Shown: positions 34,983 to 44,011, counted from the stretch's first letter. The stretch is DNA of 64,000 bases from Chloroflexota bacterium (GCA_018825785.1 JAHKAY010000052.1:1-64000); one strand, 5' to 3'. Program-made: numbers and translations. The notes: generated from the sequence alone by a model not told the origin.

Positions 34983-35809
34983 GGGGCTTCCACATCCAGG
35001 TCAACCTGGGCGAAATGGTAGGGGGGCCAGGGTCCCGAGAGGACGAAGCGCAGCCCCCGGCAGCTGAACTCTCCTCCCAGCCGCTCCAACTCATCCCGGA
35101 AGCGCACCGTATATTCCTGCGGCACCAGGTATGCCCCGTGGAGCACCACCGTCTCCTTCCCTTCCATCTCTCCCCGGACCTCCAGGGTCTCCGCCGCCTC
35201 GCAGACCCCTGTCAGGGCTTCGTGGACCTGCTGGGCCCACTGGGGCAAGCGCTCCTGGGCTTTGTCCTCCAGGAGCAGCTCCAGCTGCTTGCCCTGGAGG
35301 TAAGCCTTGCCCGGAGGTATGTTTTGGAGGCGCTCACGAAGGCTTCTAACCTCAGGGTCCTCCCTCGCCAGGGCTTCCGTAAACGCCTCCTCCCGGCAGT
35401 GGACCTTCACCCCCCATTCCATCTTTCCCGCCAGCCGCTCCAGCAGGGAGACCAGCTCCCTTTCCTTTGCCGCCAGGAGGGATAGGAGGCGGTCCCGGTC
35501 TCGGAAGAGGATGCCAAAGCGCACGGGCACGGGCACTACCGGAGCCCGCTGCATCACCTCCTGCAACACGGTGGCGTGGGCAAAGGCTTTTTCCTCCACC
35601 CATTGCACCTCCCCCGCCTTGAGGCGGTTCTCTACCTTCTCCGGGGCAAACTCCTCAAGGGAGACAGGGCTGGCCACTGCTGCCAGGCCGTTCCAGACCA
35701 GGAACTCCACCGCTCCTCCGGGCTGGACCCCTTCGCTGCGCAGGGGTGTGCCCGCCACAAAGGAAGGGGCAAGGCCGTATAGATAGATTCCCGTTTCGCC
35801 GGAGCTCAC
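34979..35809 (-). CDS. gvpL: Gas vesicle protein GvpL/GvpF family
   Basis: A 276-residue GvpF/L protein: YLYGLAPSF start, AAVASPVSLEEF, AHATVLQEVMQRAPVVPVPVRFGILF and C-terminal FVLSGPWPPYHF. Family members form a chaperone-like complex with GvpA during assembly and lie in the cytosol or vesicle interior. The second copy is at 36081. It is followed, after overlap, by the GvpJ/K fusion. Confidence 0.92.
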   Translation of the reverse strand: MSSGETGIYLYGLAPSFVAGTPLRSEGVQPGGAVEFLVWNGLAAVASPVSLEEFAPEKVENRLKAGEVQWVEEKAFAHATVLQEVMQRAPVVPVPVRFGILFRDRDRLLSLLAAKERELVSLLERLAGKMEWGVKVHCREEAFTEALAREDPEVRSLRERLQNIPPGKAYLQGKQLELLLEDKAQERLPQWAQQVHEALTGVCEAAETLEVRGEMEGKETVVLHGAYLVPQEYTVRFRDELERLGGEFSCRGLRFVLSGPWPPYHFAQVDLDVEAP

Positions 35810-35828
35810 CCAGACTCTCCTTTCTCCA

Positions 35829-36071
35829 TCAGACCTGGGGGCGGCGGCGCCAGGCCTCGGCCAGGCGCTCCAGCAGCTCCGCCTCCGTCCGAACGAACTC
35901 CTCCTGGCTTATCTCCCCCTCCTGGAGGCGGAGCTCCAGCGCCAGGAGGGCATCCCGCAGGGCCCCCTCGTCGTAGAGGGTGCCCTCGGCTTCTCCCGCG
36001 ATGTGCCTGGCCAGCGCCATCAGGCCCTTGGCGGGTCCTGTGAAGGGCAGGAACAGAAGTCCCAGTCCCAA
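35829..36071 (-). CDS. gvpG: Gas vesicle protein GvpG
   Basis: An 80-residue protein with the GvpG pattern: hydrophobic N-terminus LLFLPFTGPAKGLMALARHI and a helical charged C-terminus (ALLALELRLQEGEISQEEF). It sits between the two gvpF/L genes, its common position. It assists vesicle assembly with GvpF/L. Confidence 0.88.
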   Translation of the reverse strand: MGLGLLFLPFTGPAKGLMALARHIAGEAEGTLYDEGALRDALLALELRLQEGEISQEEFVRTEAELLERLAEAWRRRPQV

Positions 36072-36080
36072 ATATTTCCC

Positions 36081-36836
36081 CTACTGCCAGGAGATGGGCA
36101 GGTGGACGAAGTTAAAGGGCGGGGAGGGGCCCACCAGCCGGAAGCGGAGTCGGTCCTGGTATTCCTGGTCCAGGGAGCTGAGGGCCTGCCCAAAGACAGG
36201 CTCGGTGCCCTTTACCAGGAGAAAGGCGGCGTTCAGGAGGGTCTGCTCCATAGTGATATCGTTCACCTGGACCCCCGCTGCCAGAGGCTGGAGGCGCTCC
36301 AGGATGCGTCGGGACTCCACCTCCCGCCTGGTCTGAAGGGCTTCCTGCACCATCCTCCCCAGTTCTATCCGGTCCTGGTGGGTCTCAGCGGGGGGGCGCC
36401 GGGCTATGGCATCCCGGTAGCGGCGGATGTCCTGCCGCTGCGCCAAAATTTCCCGGAAGGGCTGGTCTTTATCCCGCCACAGGGCCTTGAGACCGAACTC
36501 TGCCTTGCCTTCCAGGGAGCGGAGCTGGTCCAGGAACTCCTGGCGGTAGCGGAGGAGCAGCTCCATCACCTTCTCCTGGCCCTCCGCTACCGTGCCGAAG
36601 GAGAAGGGGAGCACGGCGAACTCCCGCATCACCTCCTGGATGACAAGGAGATGTGCCACAGCGGTGGAGCGGGTGAGGGGATAGGGCCCGGGGCCGGCAT
36701 CGCTGACCACCGCCGCCAGGTCGGCGGCGTGGATGGTGTGGACAGGCTCCTCCCCGTTTACCCGGGGGAGCTCTAAGGGCTTCTCCGTCCTGATGATACA
36801 GTAGAGGTATTTTCCAGCCTTGTCATCCATCCTCAC
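36081..36836 (-). CDS. gvpF: Gas vesicle protein GvpF/GvpL family
   Basis: A 251-residue protein with YLYCIIRTEKPLEL at the start, LAAVVSDAGPGPYPLTR, AHLLVIQEVMREFAVLPFSFG and a C-terminal RLVGPSPPFNFVHLPI. It is the second GvpF/L copy; duplicated F and L with GvpG between them is the usual order. It ends 9 bp before gvpG. Confidence 0.92.
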   Translation of the reverse strand: MRMDDKAGKYLYCIIRTEKPLELPRVNGEEPVHTIHAADLAAVVSDAGPGPYPLTRSTAVAHLLVIQEVMREFAVLPFSFGTVAEGQEKVMELLLRYRQEFLDQLRSLEGKAEFGLKALWRDKDQPFREILAQRQDIRRYRDAIARRPPAETHQDRIELGRMVQEALQTRREVESRRILERLQPLAAGVQVNDITMEQTLLNAAFLLVKGTEPVFGQALSSLDQEYQDRLRFRLVGPSPPFNFVHLPISWQ

Positions 36837-36845
36837 CAGTCCTCC

Positions 36846-37118
36846 TCACCAGGTTTCCCCTTCCTTCATCGGCGACCCCCGCCGGCGCACCCCGAGGCGC
36901 TGGAAGTTGGCTACCCTCCCGTCCTCCAGGAGGACCAGGTAGCCCGCCAGGAGGTCGGAGGTATCGGGGACCGCCTTTCGCTCCAGGGTCTCCAGGGTAA
37001 CCCTCCACTGCTCCCCCTCCTTGAGACAGGAGACCACGCTCACGATGGGTTGCCCCGTGAGCCGGGCTATCTCATCCCGGCCCTTTTCCACTGCCTGAGC
37101 CACGGTTGTCAACGGCAT
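36846..37118 (-). CDS. gvpO: Gas vesicle protein GvpO
   Basis: A 90-residue protein fitting the GvpO pattern: LTGQPIVSVVSCLKEGEQWRV, then PDTSDLLAGYLVLLEDGRV and a basic end (RLGVRRRG). GvpO influences gvp expression or assembly in haloarchaea. The gene is 9 bp from gvpF. Confidence 0.85.
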   Translation of the reverse strand: MPLTTVAQAVEKGRDEIARLTGQPIVSVVSCLKEGEQWRVTLETLERKAVPDTSDLLAGYLVLLEDGRVANFQRLGVRRRGSPMKEGETW

Positions 37119-37127
37119 GGTGCCTCC

Positions 37128-37445
37128 TTAGTAGCGCATTTTCATAACGGGGTTGCCCGCCCGGGGCGAGCCTTCCCCCTGCTTTACCGGGGGGTCAGAA
37201 GGGTTGCCGCCGGGCGGGCGCACCCTCTTGAGGAGGTCCGCCTGGTAGCGCTCAATGGCCTGAAGCCGTTCCTTAAAGCCCTGGGACTTCCCGGCGAAGA
37301 GCCGCTCCTCCGCCAGCACCCGGGTTCGTTGCGCCGTCAGGCGGATTAGCTCCTGGTAGATGCGGATTTCGCTGGTCACCTGACTTCGCCGCAACACCGC
37401 CGGGCGGGTCATGGCCGGGCGGGAGCTGAACTTCTTCCGCACCAT
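37128..37445 (-). CDS. Unknown small basic protein in the gas-vesicle operon
   Basis: A 105-residue, arginine/lysine-rich protein (RIYQELIRLTAQRTRVLAEE, FKERLQAIERYQADLLKRV) with a predicted helical middle and a Pro/Gly tail. It has no membrane segment. It ends 9 bp before gvpO and lies 3 bp after gvpN. I recognise no family; an accessory vesicle protein is inferred from position only. Confidence 0.65.
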   Translation of the reverse strand: MVRKKFSSRPAMTRPAVLRRSQVTSEIRIYQELIRLTAQRTRVLAEERLFAGKSQGFKERLQAIERYQADLLKRVRPPGGNPSDPPVKQGEGSPRAGNPVMKMRY

Positions 37446-37448
37446 CCT

Positions 37449-38363
37449 TCACCTCCTCGCTTCCTGGCCCAGCAGGGCCTGGAGCTTTTCCCACGCTGGG
37501 GAGGCTTCGCTGAAGGGGACCTGGGACACCAGCACATCCCTACAGGTCTGGACGAACACGGGGTCCTCGGGGTGGGCCCGGGCCCCCTGCTGGCGCAGGA
37601 TTTTGGCGATTTTTATGCAGTCCCTGAGGCTCCGCTGGGTGCCGGTGAGGCCGAGCTCCCGGAAGGCCCGAACGGACCGCACCACCCTCTCCGCTTCTTC
37701 CCGGGGGAGCCCGGAGCGCGACTGGGTTATGGCCACCTCCGTCTCCCAGTCAAAGGGGTCAAGGTAGATGCTGACCAGGCGGTCGCGCAGGGCGTCCTGG
37801 GTGGGGTGTACCCCCACATAGTCCTCTGGGTTGCTGGTGAAGATGGCCACGAAGTTGGGGTGCACCTGAAGGTATCCGCCGTCCAGCCGCAGGGCAGGGA
37901 GGGGGAGGACCCGCTCCTCAAGGATGGAAAGGAGTACGTTGTTAGTCTCAGGGCGGGAGCGGTTGAACTCGTCATAGACCAGGGTCAGACCCTCCCGGCA
38001 GGCCACCAGCAGCCGCTGGTCCACCCACTGCTGGCTCACCGATTCCTCCGTCTTCAGGACGCTGTGGATGAAGTTGTCCACCACCCGGCGCCGGTGGTAC
38101 CCGGAGGACCCACCGACCAGGTCGGTGCTCCGGGTCTCCTCGTCCCCGTAGATGAGGACTACCGGGCGTCCAATTTGCTCTGCCAGGTGCAGGGCCAGGG
38201 TGGTCTTGCCCGAGCCCGCCGGGCCGCAGAGGTGGACCGGGAATCCGGCGGTTACATAGGCCAGGGCCCGATGGGTGAGCTCCCGGACCCTTTCCGTCTC
38301 CACAAAACCGGCATCGGCCTGTACACTTAACAGGGCCACCCCGGTCTCGCCGGTCTCGCTCAC
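37449..38363 (-). CDS. gvpN: Gas vesicle AAA+ ATPase GvpN
   Basis: A 304-residue AAA+ ATPase of the MoxR-like GvpN family: Walker A GPAGSGKTTLALHL, LIYGDEETRSTDLVGG, Walker B LTLVYDEFNRSRPETNNVLL and sensor region FVAIFTSNPEDYVGVH. The GTG at 38363 overlaps the stop of the upstream gene as GTGA; a longer frame (to 38774) reads through another gene and is unlikely. GvpN drives vesicle growth. Confidence 0.93.
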   Translation of the reverse strand: MSETGETGVALLSVQADAGFVETERVRELTHRALAYVTAGFPVHLCGPAGSGKTTLALHLAEQIGRPVVLIYGDEETRSTDLVGGSSGYHRRRVVDNFIHSVLKTEESVSQQWVDQRLLVACREGLTLVYDEFNRSRPETNNVLLSILEERVLPLPALRLDGGYLQVHPNFVAIFTSNPEDYVGVHPTQDALRDRLVSIYLDPFDWETEVAITQSRSGLPREEAERVVRSVRAFRELGLTGTQRSLRDCIKIAKILRQQGARAHPEDPVFVQTCRDVLVSQVPFSEASPAWEKLQALLGQEARR

Positions 38364-38734
38364 GCCTGCCTTTTCCCCCGCTGCTGGTGGGCCTTGCCAG
38401 ATGGCGGAACATACTCCCTCTTGACGCTGGGCCCTGCTGTCGGCGCTGCGTGGGCGGTCCGCTGCCATTCCATCCTGGCCTGGGTGAGGTCCGCTCTCAT
38501 GAGGGCCAGCGAGCCATGCTGCACCTCCGCCCGCAACCTGGCCCGCCCCGCTCTCAGCGCTGACCGCAGGGCCAGCCATGCCCCCCTCTGGTGGGCGCCC
38601 TCGGCGGCAAGAGCCTCCCGGTAGCCCTTCAGAGCAGTCTGACCGTCCTCTTTCATGCTCTGGAGAGCACTCTTCCTGGCCTCCCGGCTGGAGAGGATGC
38701 CCTCCACCGCCATCTTCATACTTGTAGCCAACAT
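38360..38734 (-). CDS. Helical protein in the GvpC position (candidate vesicle coat protein)
   Basis: A 124-residue, almost fully helical, Ala/Arg/Gln-rich protein (SSREARKSALQSMKEDGQTA, ALRAGRARLRAEVQHGSLAL). It lies between gvpA and gvpN, the place of gvpC in cyanobacteria. GvpC is also helical and binds the outside of the ribs, but I cannot see its 33-residue repeats here. A GvpC analogue is therefore a hypothesis from position and composition. Its stop overlaps the gvpN start. Confidence 0.7.
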   Translation of the reverse strand: MLATSMKMAVEGILSSREARKSALQSMKEDGQTALKGYREALAAEGAHQRGAWLALRSALRAGRARLRAEVQHGSLALMRADLTQARMEWQRTAHAAPTAGPSVKREYVPPSGKAHQQRGKRQA

Positions 38735-38833
38735 AAGACCTCCTCCTCCGGCACTGGCGCTGGGCGGGCCCCATGAGGAGCCTCTATGAAGCCCGCCCAG
38801 ACCGTGCCTTTCCTGTGGTGTTCCCTCCGGGAC

Positions 38834-39043
38834 TTATGCCGCCGCGGCAGCGGTGAGCCCTACTGCTTCCGCATACTTGAGAAAGGTGTCCACCGAGGCG
38901 ACGACCACCCGGGCTTCTATTGCTAGGATCTCAATGCCCACCAGGGAGACCCTGGCCCAGACATCAATCACGATGCCCTTGTCCAGGATCCGGTCAATGA
39001 CCTCTGCCAGGCTGGACTCGCTGAAGCTCTTTTGAACCGCCAT
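38834..39043 (-). CDS. gvpA: Major gas vesicle structural protein GvpA
   Basis: This 69-residue protein has the canonical GvpA sequence: [40 protein letters not shown] and [14 protein letters not shown]. It forms the ribs of the vesicle shell, a gas-permeable structure that gives buoyancy. It is the first gene of the operon; 386 bp of upstream space separate it from mfd, and the ~100 bp gap to the next gene could help make its mRNA more abundant. Confidence 0.95.
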   Translation of the reverse strand: MAVQKSFSESSLAEVIDRILDKGIVIDVWARVSLVGIEILAIEARVVVASVDTFLKYAEAVGLTAAAAA

Positions 39044-39429
39044 CTCTGTTCACCTCCTTCCGTGTTTTGCCGCCTGCGGGGACGGCTCCCCTCGTCCCTG
39101 CGCCCCTCTTGGAGACATCCCCAGCTTACCCTCCAAGGCCCTTTCCCTGACATCCCCCGGAGGTGTCGGTTTGGGGGGCCAAAAGGCACGGTCTAAAAGG
39201 CCCATTCACCTGCCCGGCGGGAAGATGGGCCTGCTATATACGAGGATTAGGACTTGTGCGAAAATATCCGCTTGAGACCGGGCGGGACGAGAAGACGCCT
39301 CTAGAGGGCAGGAGGGCTGTGGGCAGGAAAGGGGATAAATACATACCGGCTTTCCGGTTCAAGTGGTTGACCCGCTTCTTTGACCCTTTCTTCCGGTGGA
39401 CCGTCTCTTTGTATGGGGCGCGCAGGCCC
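39044..39429 (-). other. Upstream region of gvpA (likely promoter)
   Basis: 386 bp with no gene. On the minus strand two promoter-like places are seen: TTGAAC near 39364 followed by an AT-rich TATGTATTTATC, and TATATA near 39240. Neither is a strong match. A GGGGC/GCCCC hairpin lies just after the mfd stop without a T-run. Regulation of gvpA probably resides here. Confidence 0.4.
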
Positions 39430-42400
39430 CTAAGCCTTCCGTGAACTGAGTTTTTTGAGGACCTCTTCCAGCACCTGGGGCCAGTCTTTGCCCAGGTGGC
39501 GGAGGTTGAGCCGGAGCTGGGTGGGGCCGGCCTCAATCTCCCGGCCCAGGTCTGTGGGGGGCTTTATCCCATCCCGGAACTTTAATACCAGCTGGCCCTT
39601 TCCTTCATAGATGCTTTCCACCCCCGCCTTTGCCCCCAGGGCCTTTGTCCTCACTATGTAGAGCAGGTTCTTCACCGGGGTGGGGAGGGGGCCAAAGCGG
39701 TCCAGGAGCTCCGCCTCCACATCCTTTACCTCTTCCCCCTCCTCTATCCCGGCCAGGCGGTGATAGATAGATAGCCTCAGGCCCTCATCGGGGACATAGC
39801 CCGGGGGGATGTGGGCGGGGAGGGGGAGGGAGATGGTGGGGGCGGCGGTCCTGGGAGGGGTGGGGAGGCCAGTCCGGGCCGTCCTCTGTGCCTCCACCGC
39901 CTCGGAGAGGATGCGGGTATAGAGGTCAAAGCCCACCGCCCCAATTTGTCCGCTCTGCTCCGGGCCCAGCAGGTTCCCCGCCCCGCGTATCTCCAGGTCC
40001 CTCAAGGCAATTCGGAAGCCCGCCCCCAGCTCCGTGGCCTCGTAGATGGTCTGGAGGCGTTTCTGGGCCTGGGGGGTGAGCCTCTTCCCCCTCTGGTAGA
40101 GGAAATAGGCGAAGGCCCTCTCCGCCCCCCTCCCCACCCGGCCCCGGAGCTGGTAGAGCTGGGTGAGGCCCAGCCTGTCGGCGTCGTCCACAATAAGGGT
40201 GTTCACCCGGGGCAGGTCCAGGCCCGACTCAATGATGGTAGTGCAGACCAGCACGTCATGCTCCCCCCGGCCGAACTCCGCCATCACACTCTCCAGCTCC
40301 TCCTCCGCCATCTGGCCGTGGCCGATGGCAAAGCGGGCCTCGGGCACCAGTGCCCGGAGCTCCTGGGCCACCCGCCCGATGGTCTTGACCCGGTTGTGGA
40401 CGAAGAAGACCTGTGCCCCTCTTTCCAACTCCCGGAGGATGGCCTCCCGGATGAGGCGGGGGTCCCTTTGCGCCACGTAGGTCTTAATGGGGAGGCGCTC
40501 CTCGGGGGGGGTCTCCATGGTGCTCATGTCTCTCACCCCGGCCAGGGCCATGTGCATGGTGCGGGGGATGGGGGTGGCGGAGAGGGTGAGGACATCCACC
40601 TCTTTCCTCATCTGCTTCAGGCGCTCCTTATGCTTCACCCCAAAGCGCTGTTCCTCGTCCACCGCCACCAGCCCCAGGTCCTTGAAGGCCACATCCTTCT
40701 GGAGGAGGCGGTGGGTGCCGAGGACGATATCCACCTTTCCCTCCCTGAGCCCCTTTATGACCTCCTTCTGCTCCTGGGGGGAGCGGAAGCGGCTGAGGAG
40801 CTCCACCCTCACCGGGAAGGGGGCCAGGCGCTGGGAGAAGGTCTGGAAGTGCTGCTGGGCCAGGACGGTGGTGGGGACCAGCACTGCCACCTGTTTGCCG
40901 TCCTGGACGGCCTTGAAGGCGGCCCTCAGTGCCACCTCGGTCTTGCCGTAGCCCACATCCCCGCAGACCAGCCGGTCCATGGGGCGGGGCCCCTCCATGT
41001 CCTTCTTGACATCGGATATTGCGCGGAGCTGGTCCGGGGTCTCCACATAGGGGAAGGAGGCCTCCAGCTCCCACTGCCACGGGGAATCGGAGGCGAAGGC
41101 GAAGCCGGGCGATAGCTCCCGGGCGGCATAGAGCTCCAGGAGCTCCCGGGCCAGGTCCCCGGCGGCCTTTTTGGCCCTTTCCTTCGCCCTCGGCCATTCC
41201 TGAGTGCCCAGGCGGGTAGGTGAGGGGGGCACCCCGGTGGGGCCCAGGTAGCGGCCCACCCGGTCGGCCTGGTCGGAGGGGACATAGACCCTGTCCCCCT
41301 CGGCGTATTCCAGGACCAGGTGCTCCCTTTCCTCCTCACCGCTCCCCAGCCGGGCCAGGCCAGCAAAACGGGCAACGCCGTGGTCCACGTGGACCACATA
41401 GTCCCCGGGGCGCAGGTCCAGGGGGAGGGGGCGGCGCACCGGCCTCTTCTTCGGCTCCCGCCACTCCCTGGTGAAGCCGAAAAGCTCTAAATCCGAGTAG
41501 AGGGCCAGGTCGCCATAGATGAAGCCCCCCTCCAGGGAGCCTTTAACCAGGGCCAGGGTGCCGGGGGCAGGGGGCTCCCTCAGGGCCTCCAGAGGCGGGG
41601 CCAGGATGTCCTTCTCCCAGAGGAGCTCGGCAAGGCGGGGGGCCTGCTGGGAGACCACCACTACCCGGTATTCGTCCCCCAGCCTCCCCTTGACCTCTTC
41701 CACCATCGGGGCCGTCTGCCCCCCGAAAGAGGGCGGAGGGGAGAAGGGCAGGCCTTCTTCCTCCCACCGCACCAGGCTGAGGCGGGGGAAGCTGGCTATC
41801 TTCCTCTCTATCTCCGGCCAGGGGAAGCAGGGGGTGGGGAAGGCAGGGGGCAGCTCCCCCCGCTCTATCCTCTCATCCCTCAGCTCCTCGGCCTTTTCGT
41901 ATAGCCCTTTCAGGGCTTGCTCTATCTCCTCCGGCTCCTCCAGGGCCACCATGGTGCCGGGGGGGAGGTAGTCCAGAAGGCCCCCGCTGTTGAACAGGGG
42001 GGAGTAGAACTCAAAGCCGGGGAGCCACTGGCCGGAGAGGAGCATCTCCAGCTCCTCCCGCCATCTTTCCCCCTCCCGGAGGCCCTCCAGGCCCAGGCCG
42101 GCGGCAAGTCCCTCCGGGTCCAGCCCCTGGGGCAGGAGCAGCTCCCGGGCGGGGGTGATGAAGGCCTCCCCCGCCGGGCCCAGGGAGCGCTGGGTGGTGG
42201 GGTCAAAGGCCCGCAGGCTTTCAATCTCGTTCCCCGAGAATTCCAGGCGGAAGGGTTGGGGGGAGGCGGGGGGGAAGATGTCCAGGATGCCCCCCCTCTG
42301 GGCCATGGCCCCCGGCACCTCTACCGTTGTCTCCCGCTCGTAGCCCAGGGACTGCCAGCGGGAGAGAAGCGAGGATGGCTCCACCTTCTGCCCCGCCCGG

Positions 42401-42822
42401 AGGGTGTGGCAGGCCCCCAGGAAGGCCTCCCGTGGGAGGGTGCGGGAGACCAGTGCCCAGGCCGAGGCCACCACCACGGGGGCCGCCTCCCGGCAGAGGC
42501 CGAGGAGGACCACCAGCCTTTCCTGAACGGTGGTGGGGTCGGGGGCCAGGCGCTCGTAGGGCAGGCCATCAGGTTCGGGAAAGAGATACAGGGGGACCCC
42601 GGGGGGAAGCCAGAGGGATAGCTGCTCCATGAGCTTCCGGGCCCGCTCGTGGCCGGGGGCTATCACCAGCAGAGGGCCCCGGTAAAGGGAGGCCAGGAGG
42701 GGTGGCCGGGCTGGCCCTATAACCCCAGCCCGCGCCTCCTCTTGGCCTTCCAGCCTCTCCTTCAGCCCCTGAAAGAGGGGGAGAAGTGGCGAAAGGCTTC
42801 CTGCCCTTTCCATCCCAAACAC
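39430..42822 (-). CDS. mfd: Transcription-repair coupling factor Mfd
   Basis: A 1130-residue protein that removes stalled RNA polymerase and recruits UvrA. It shows the UvrB-like N-terminal region (LFPEPDGLPYERLAPDPT), the RNA-polymerase interaction domain (GDYVVHVDHGVARFAGL), helicase motifs (GDVGYGKTEVALRAAFKA, VDEEQRFGVKHKERL, LSATPIPRTMHMAL, RGRVGRG) and a TRCF C-terminus. It starts with GTG at 42822 or ATG at 42813. Its promoter overlaps that of the divergent proB. Confidence 0.96.
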   Translation of the reverse strand: MFGMERAGSLSPLLPLFQGLKERLEGQEEARAGVIGPARPPLLASLYRGPLLVIAPGHERARKLMEQLSLWLPPGVPLYLFPEPDGLPYERLAPDPTTVQERLVVLLGLCREAAPVVVASAWALVSRTLPREAFLGACHTLRAGQKVEPSSLLSRWQSLGYERETTVEVPGAMAQRGGILDIFPPASPQPFRLEFSGNEIESLRAFDPTTQRSLGPAGEAFITPARELLLPQGLDPEGLAAGLGLEGLREGERWREELEMLLSGQWLPGFEFYSPLFNSGGLLDYLPPGTMVALEEPEEIEQALKGLYEKAEELRDERIERGELPPAFPTPCFPWPEIERKIASFPRLSLVRWEEEGLPFSPPPSFGGQTAPMVEEVKGRLGDEYRVVVVSQQAPRLAELLWEKDILAPPLEALREPPAPGTLALVKGSLEGGFIYGDLALYSDLELFGFTREWREPKKRPVRRPLPLDLRPGDYVVHVDHGVARFAGLARLGSGEEEREHLVLEYAEGDRVYVPSDQADRVGRYLGPTGVPPSPTRLGTQEWPRAKERAKKAAGDLARELLELYAARELSPGFAFASDSPWQWELEASFPYVETPDQLRAISDVKKDMEGPRPMDRLVCGDVGYGKTEVALRAAFKAVQDGKQVAVLVPTTVLAQQHFQTFSQRLAPFPVRVELLSRFRSPQEQKEVIKGLREGKVDIVLGTHRLLQKDVAFKDLGLVAVDEEQRFGVKHKERLKQMRKEVDVLTLSATPIPRTMHMALAGVRDMSTMETPPEERLPIKTYVAQRDPRLIREAILRELERGAQVFFVHNRVKTIGRVAQELRALVPEARFAIGHGQMAEEELESVMAEFGRGEHDVLVCTTIIESGLDLPRVNTLIVDDADRLGLTQLYQLRGRVGRGAERAFAYFLYQRGKRLTPQAQKRLQTIYEATELGAGFRIALRDLEIRGAGNLLGPEQSGQIGAVGFDLYTRILSEAVEAQRTARTGLPTPPRTAAPTISLPLPAHIPPGYVPDEGLRLSIYHRLAGIEEGEEVKDVEAELLDRFGPLPTPVKNLLYIVRTKALGAKAGVESIYEGKGQLVLKFRDGIKPPTDLGREIEAGPTQLRLNLRHLGKDWPQVLEEVLKKLSSRKA

Positions 42823-42858
42823 CTCAAGGGCCAGCCGATAGCGGGATGGCCCTGGGCT

Positions 42859-42887
42859 ATTATGCTATAATCAACCAGGCTTCTCAA
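42859..42887 (-). promoter_or_regulatory. Promoter of mfd, overlapping the divergent proB -10
   Basis: On the minus strand TTGAGA (42887-42882) and CATAAT (42864-42859) are 17 bp apart. On the plus strand an extended -10, TGCTATAAT (hexamer 42866-42871), serves proB. The two -10 elements almost abut within a near-palindromic stretch, so the two polymerases probably exclude each other. Confidence 0.65.
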
Positions 42888-44003
42888 ATGCCTTCCACAT
42901 ACAAACGCATCGTGGCCAAGCTTGGCACCAGCCTGCTCACTGCTGGCACGGGGAGGCTGGACCTGGAGGTCATGGCCAGCCTGGTGGAGCAGGTGGTCCG
43001 ACTCCGCCATCAGGGCCTGGAGGTCATCATCGTCTCCTCCGGCGCGGTGGCCGCGGGGAGGCAGAGGCTGGGGGATCTCCCCGAAAGGCGGGATGTGCCC
43101 TTCAAGCAGGTGCTGGCGGCGGTGGGGCAGAGCCGGTTGATGAACACCTATGAGCAGCTCTTCTCCTCGCATGACATCCCCATAGCCCAGGCCCTCCTCA
43201 CCCGGTCCGACATCTCCCAGAGGGCGGGGTACCTCAATGCCAGGAATGCCCTGCTGGCCCTCCTGGAGCTACGGGTGCTGACAATCGTCAACGAGAACGA
43301 TGTGGTGGCGGTGGAGGAGCTGGAGGGGGCCACCTTCGGCGATAACGACAACCTCTCGGCCATGGTGGCCAACCTTGTGGACGCCGACCTCCTGGTCATC
43401 CTCACCGACCAGGACGGCCTTTTCACCGCCGACCCCCGCCAGGACCCCTCCGCCCGTCTCATCCCCAGGGTGGAAAGGATAGACAGCGGCATTGAGCGGC
43501 TGGCCCGGGAGACGGCGGGGCCTCAGGGGACCGGGGGCATGGCCACCAAGATAGAGGCGGCCAGGCTAGCCACCAGCTCCGGCATCGCTGTGGTTATAGC
43601 CAAAGGGCGGGAAAGAGATATCCTCCCCCGCCTCGTCTCCGGCGAGGCCCTGGGCACCTTCTTCCCTCCTGTCCAGAGCAAGCTAGAAAGCCGGCGGCGC
43701 TGGCTCCTGGCCGGGCCTTTCCACGGCCGCTTGGTGGTGGATGGGGGGGCAGCCAGGGCACTCCGGGAGCAGAACCGCAGCCTCCTGCCCGTGGGGGTCC
43801 TGGAGCTGGAGGGGGACTTCTCCCGGGGGGAACTGGTCCAGGTCTTTGACCGGGAGGGGAACCGCCTGGCCTGCGGCCTCTCCAACTACAGTTCCGGGGA
43901 CCTCAAGCGCATAAAAGGTGTGCGCTCGGAGAGGTTCCCTGCCATCCTGGGCTACGAATACGGCGAGGAGGTCATCCACCGCAACAACCTGGTGGTCCTC
44001 TAG
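42888..44003 (+). CDS. proB: Glutamate 5-kinase
   Basis: A 371-residue enzyme of proline synthesis that phosphorylates glutamate. The AAK kinase domain shows RIVAKLGTSLLTAG, SSGAVAAGRQRLG, NENDVVAVEEL, FGDNDNLSAMVANL and GTGGMATKIEAARLA. The C-terminal PUA domain begins near residue 270. The ATG at 42888 lies ~10 bp after the expected transcription start, so the mRNA is nearly leaderless without a Shine-Dalgarno site; the frame is open further upstream. proA is not in the window. Confidence 0.95.
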   Translation: MPSTYKRIVAKLGTSLLTAGTGRLDLEVMASLVEQVVRLRHQGLEVIIVSSGAVAAGRQRLGDLPERRDVPFKQVLAAVGQSRLMNTYEQLFSSHDIPIAQALLTRSDISQRAGYLNARNALLALLELRVLTIVNENDVVAVEELEGATFGDNDNLSAMVANLVDADLLVILTDQDGLFTADPRQDPSARLIPRVERIDSGIERLARETAGPQGTGGMATKIEAARLATSSGIAVVIAKGRERDILPRLVSGEALGTFFPPVQSKLESRRRWLLAGPFHGRLVVDGGAARALREQNRSLLPVGVLELEGDFSRGELVQVFDREGNRLACGLSNYSSGDLKRIKGVRSERFPAILGYEYGEEVIHRNNLVVL

Positions 44004-44011
44004 TTTTGCCT

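Noticed and set aside
37449-38774. 441-residue version of GvpN
   Set aside because: The N-terminal 137 residues run through the upstream gvpC-position gene in another frame; GTG 38363 gives normal GvpN length.
39811-41115. Long plus-strand frame opposite mfd
   Set aside because: Low-complexity Gly/Leu/His composition of a GC-rich shadow; mfd has full helicase motifs on the minus strand.
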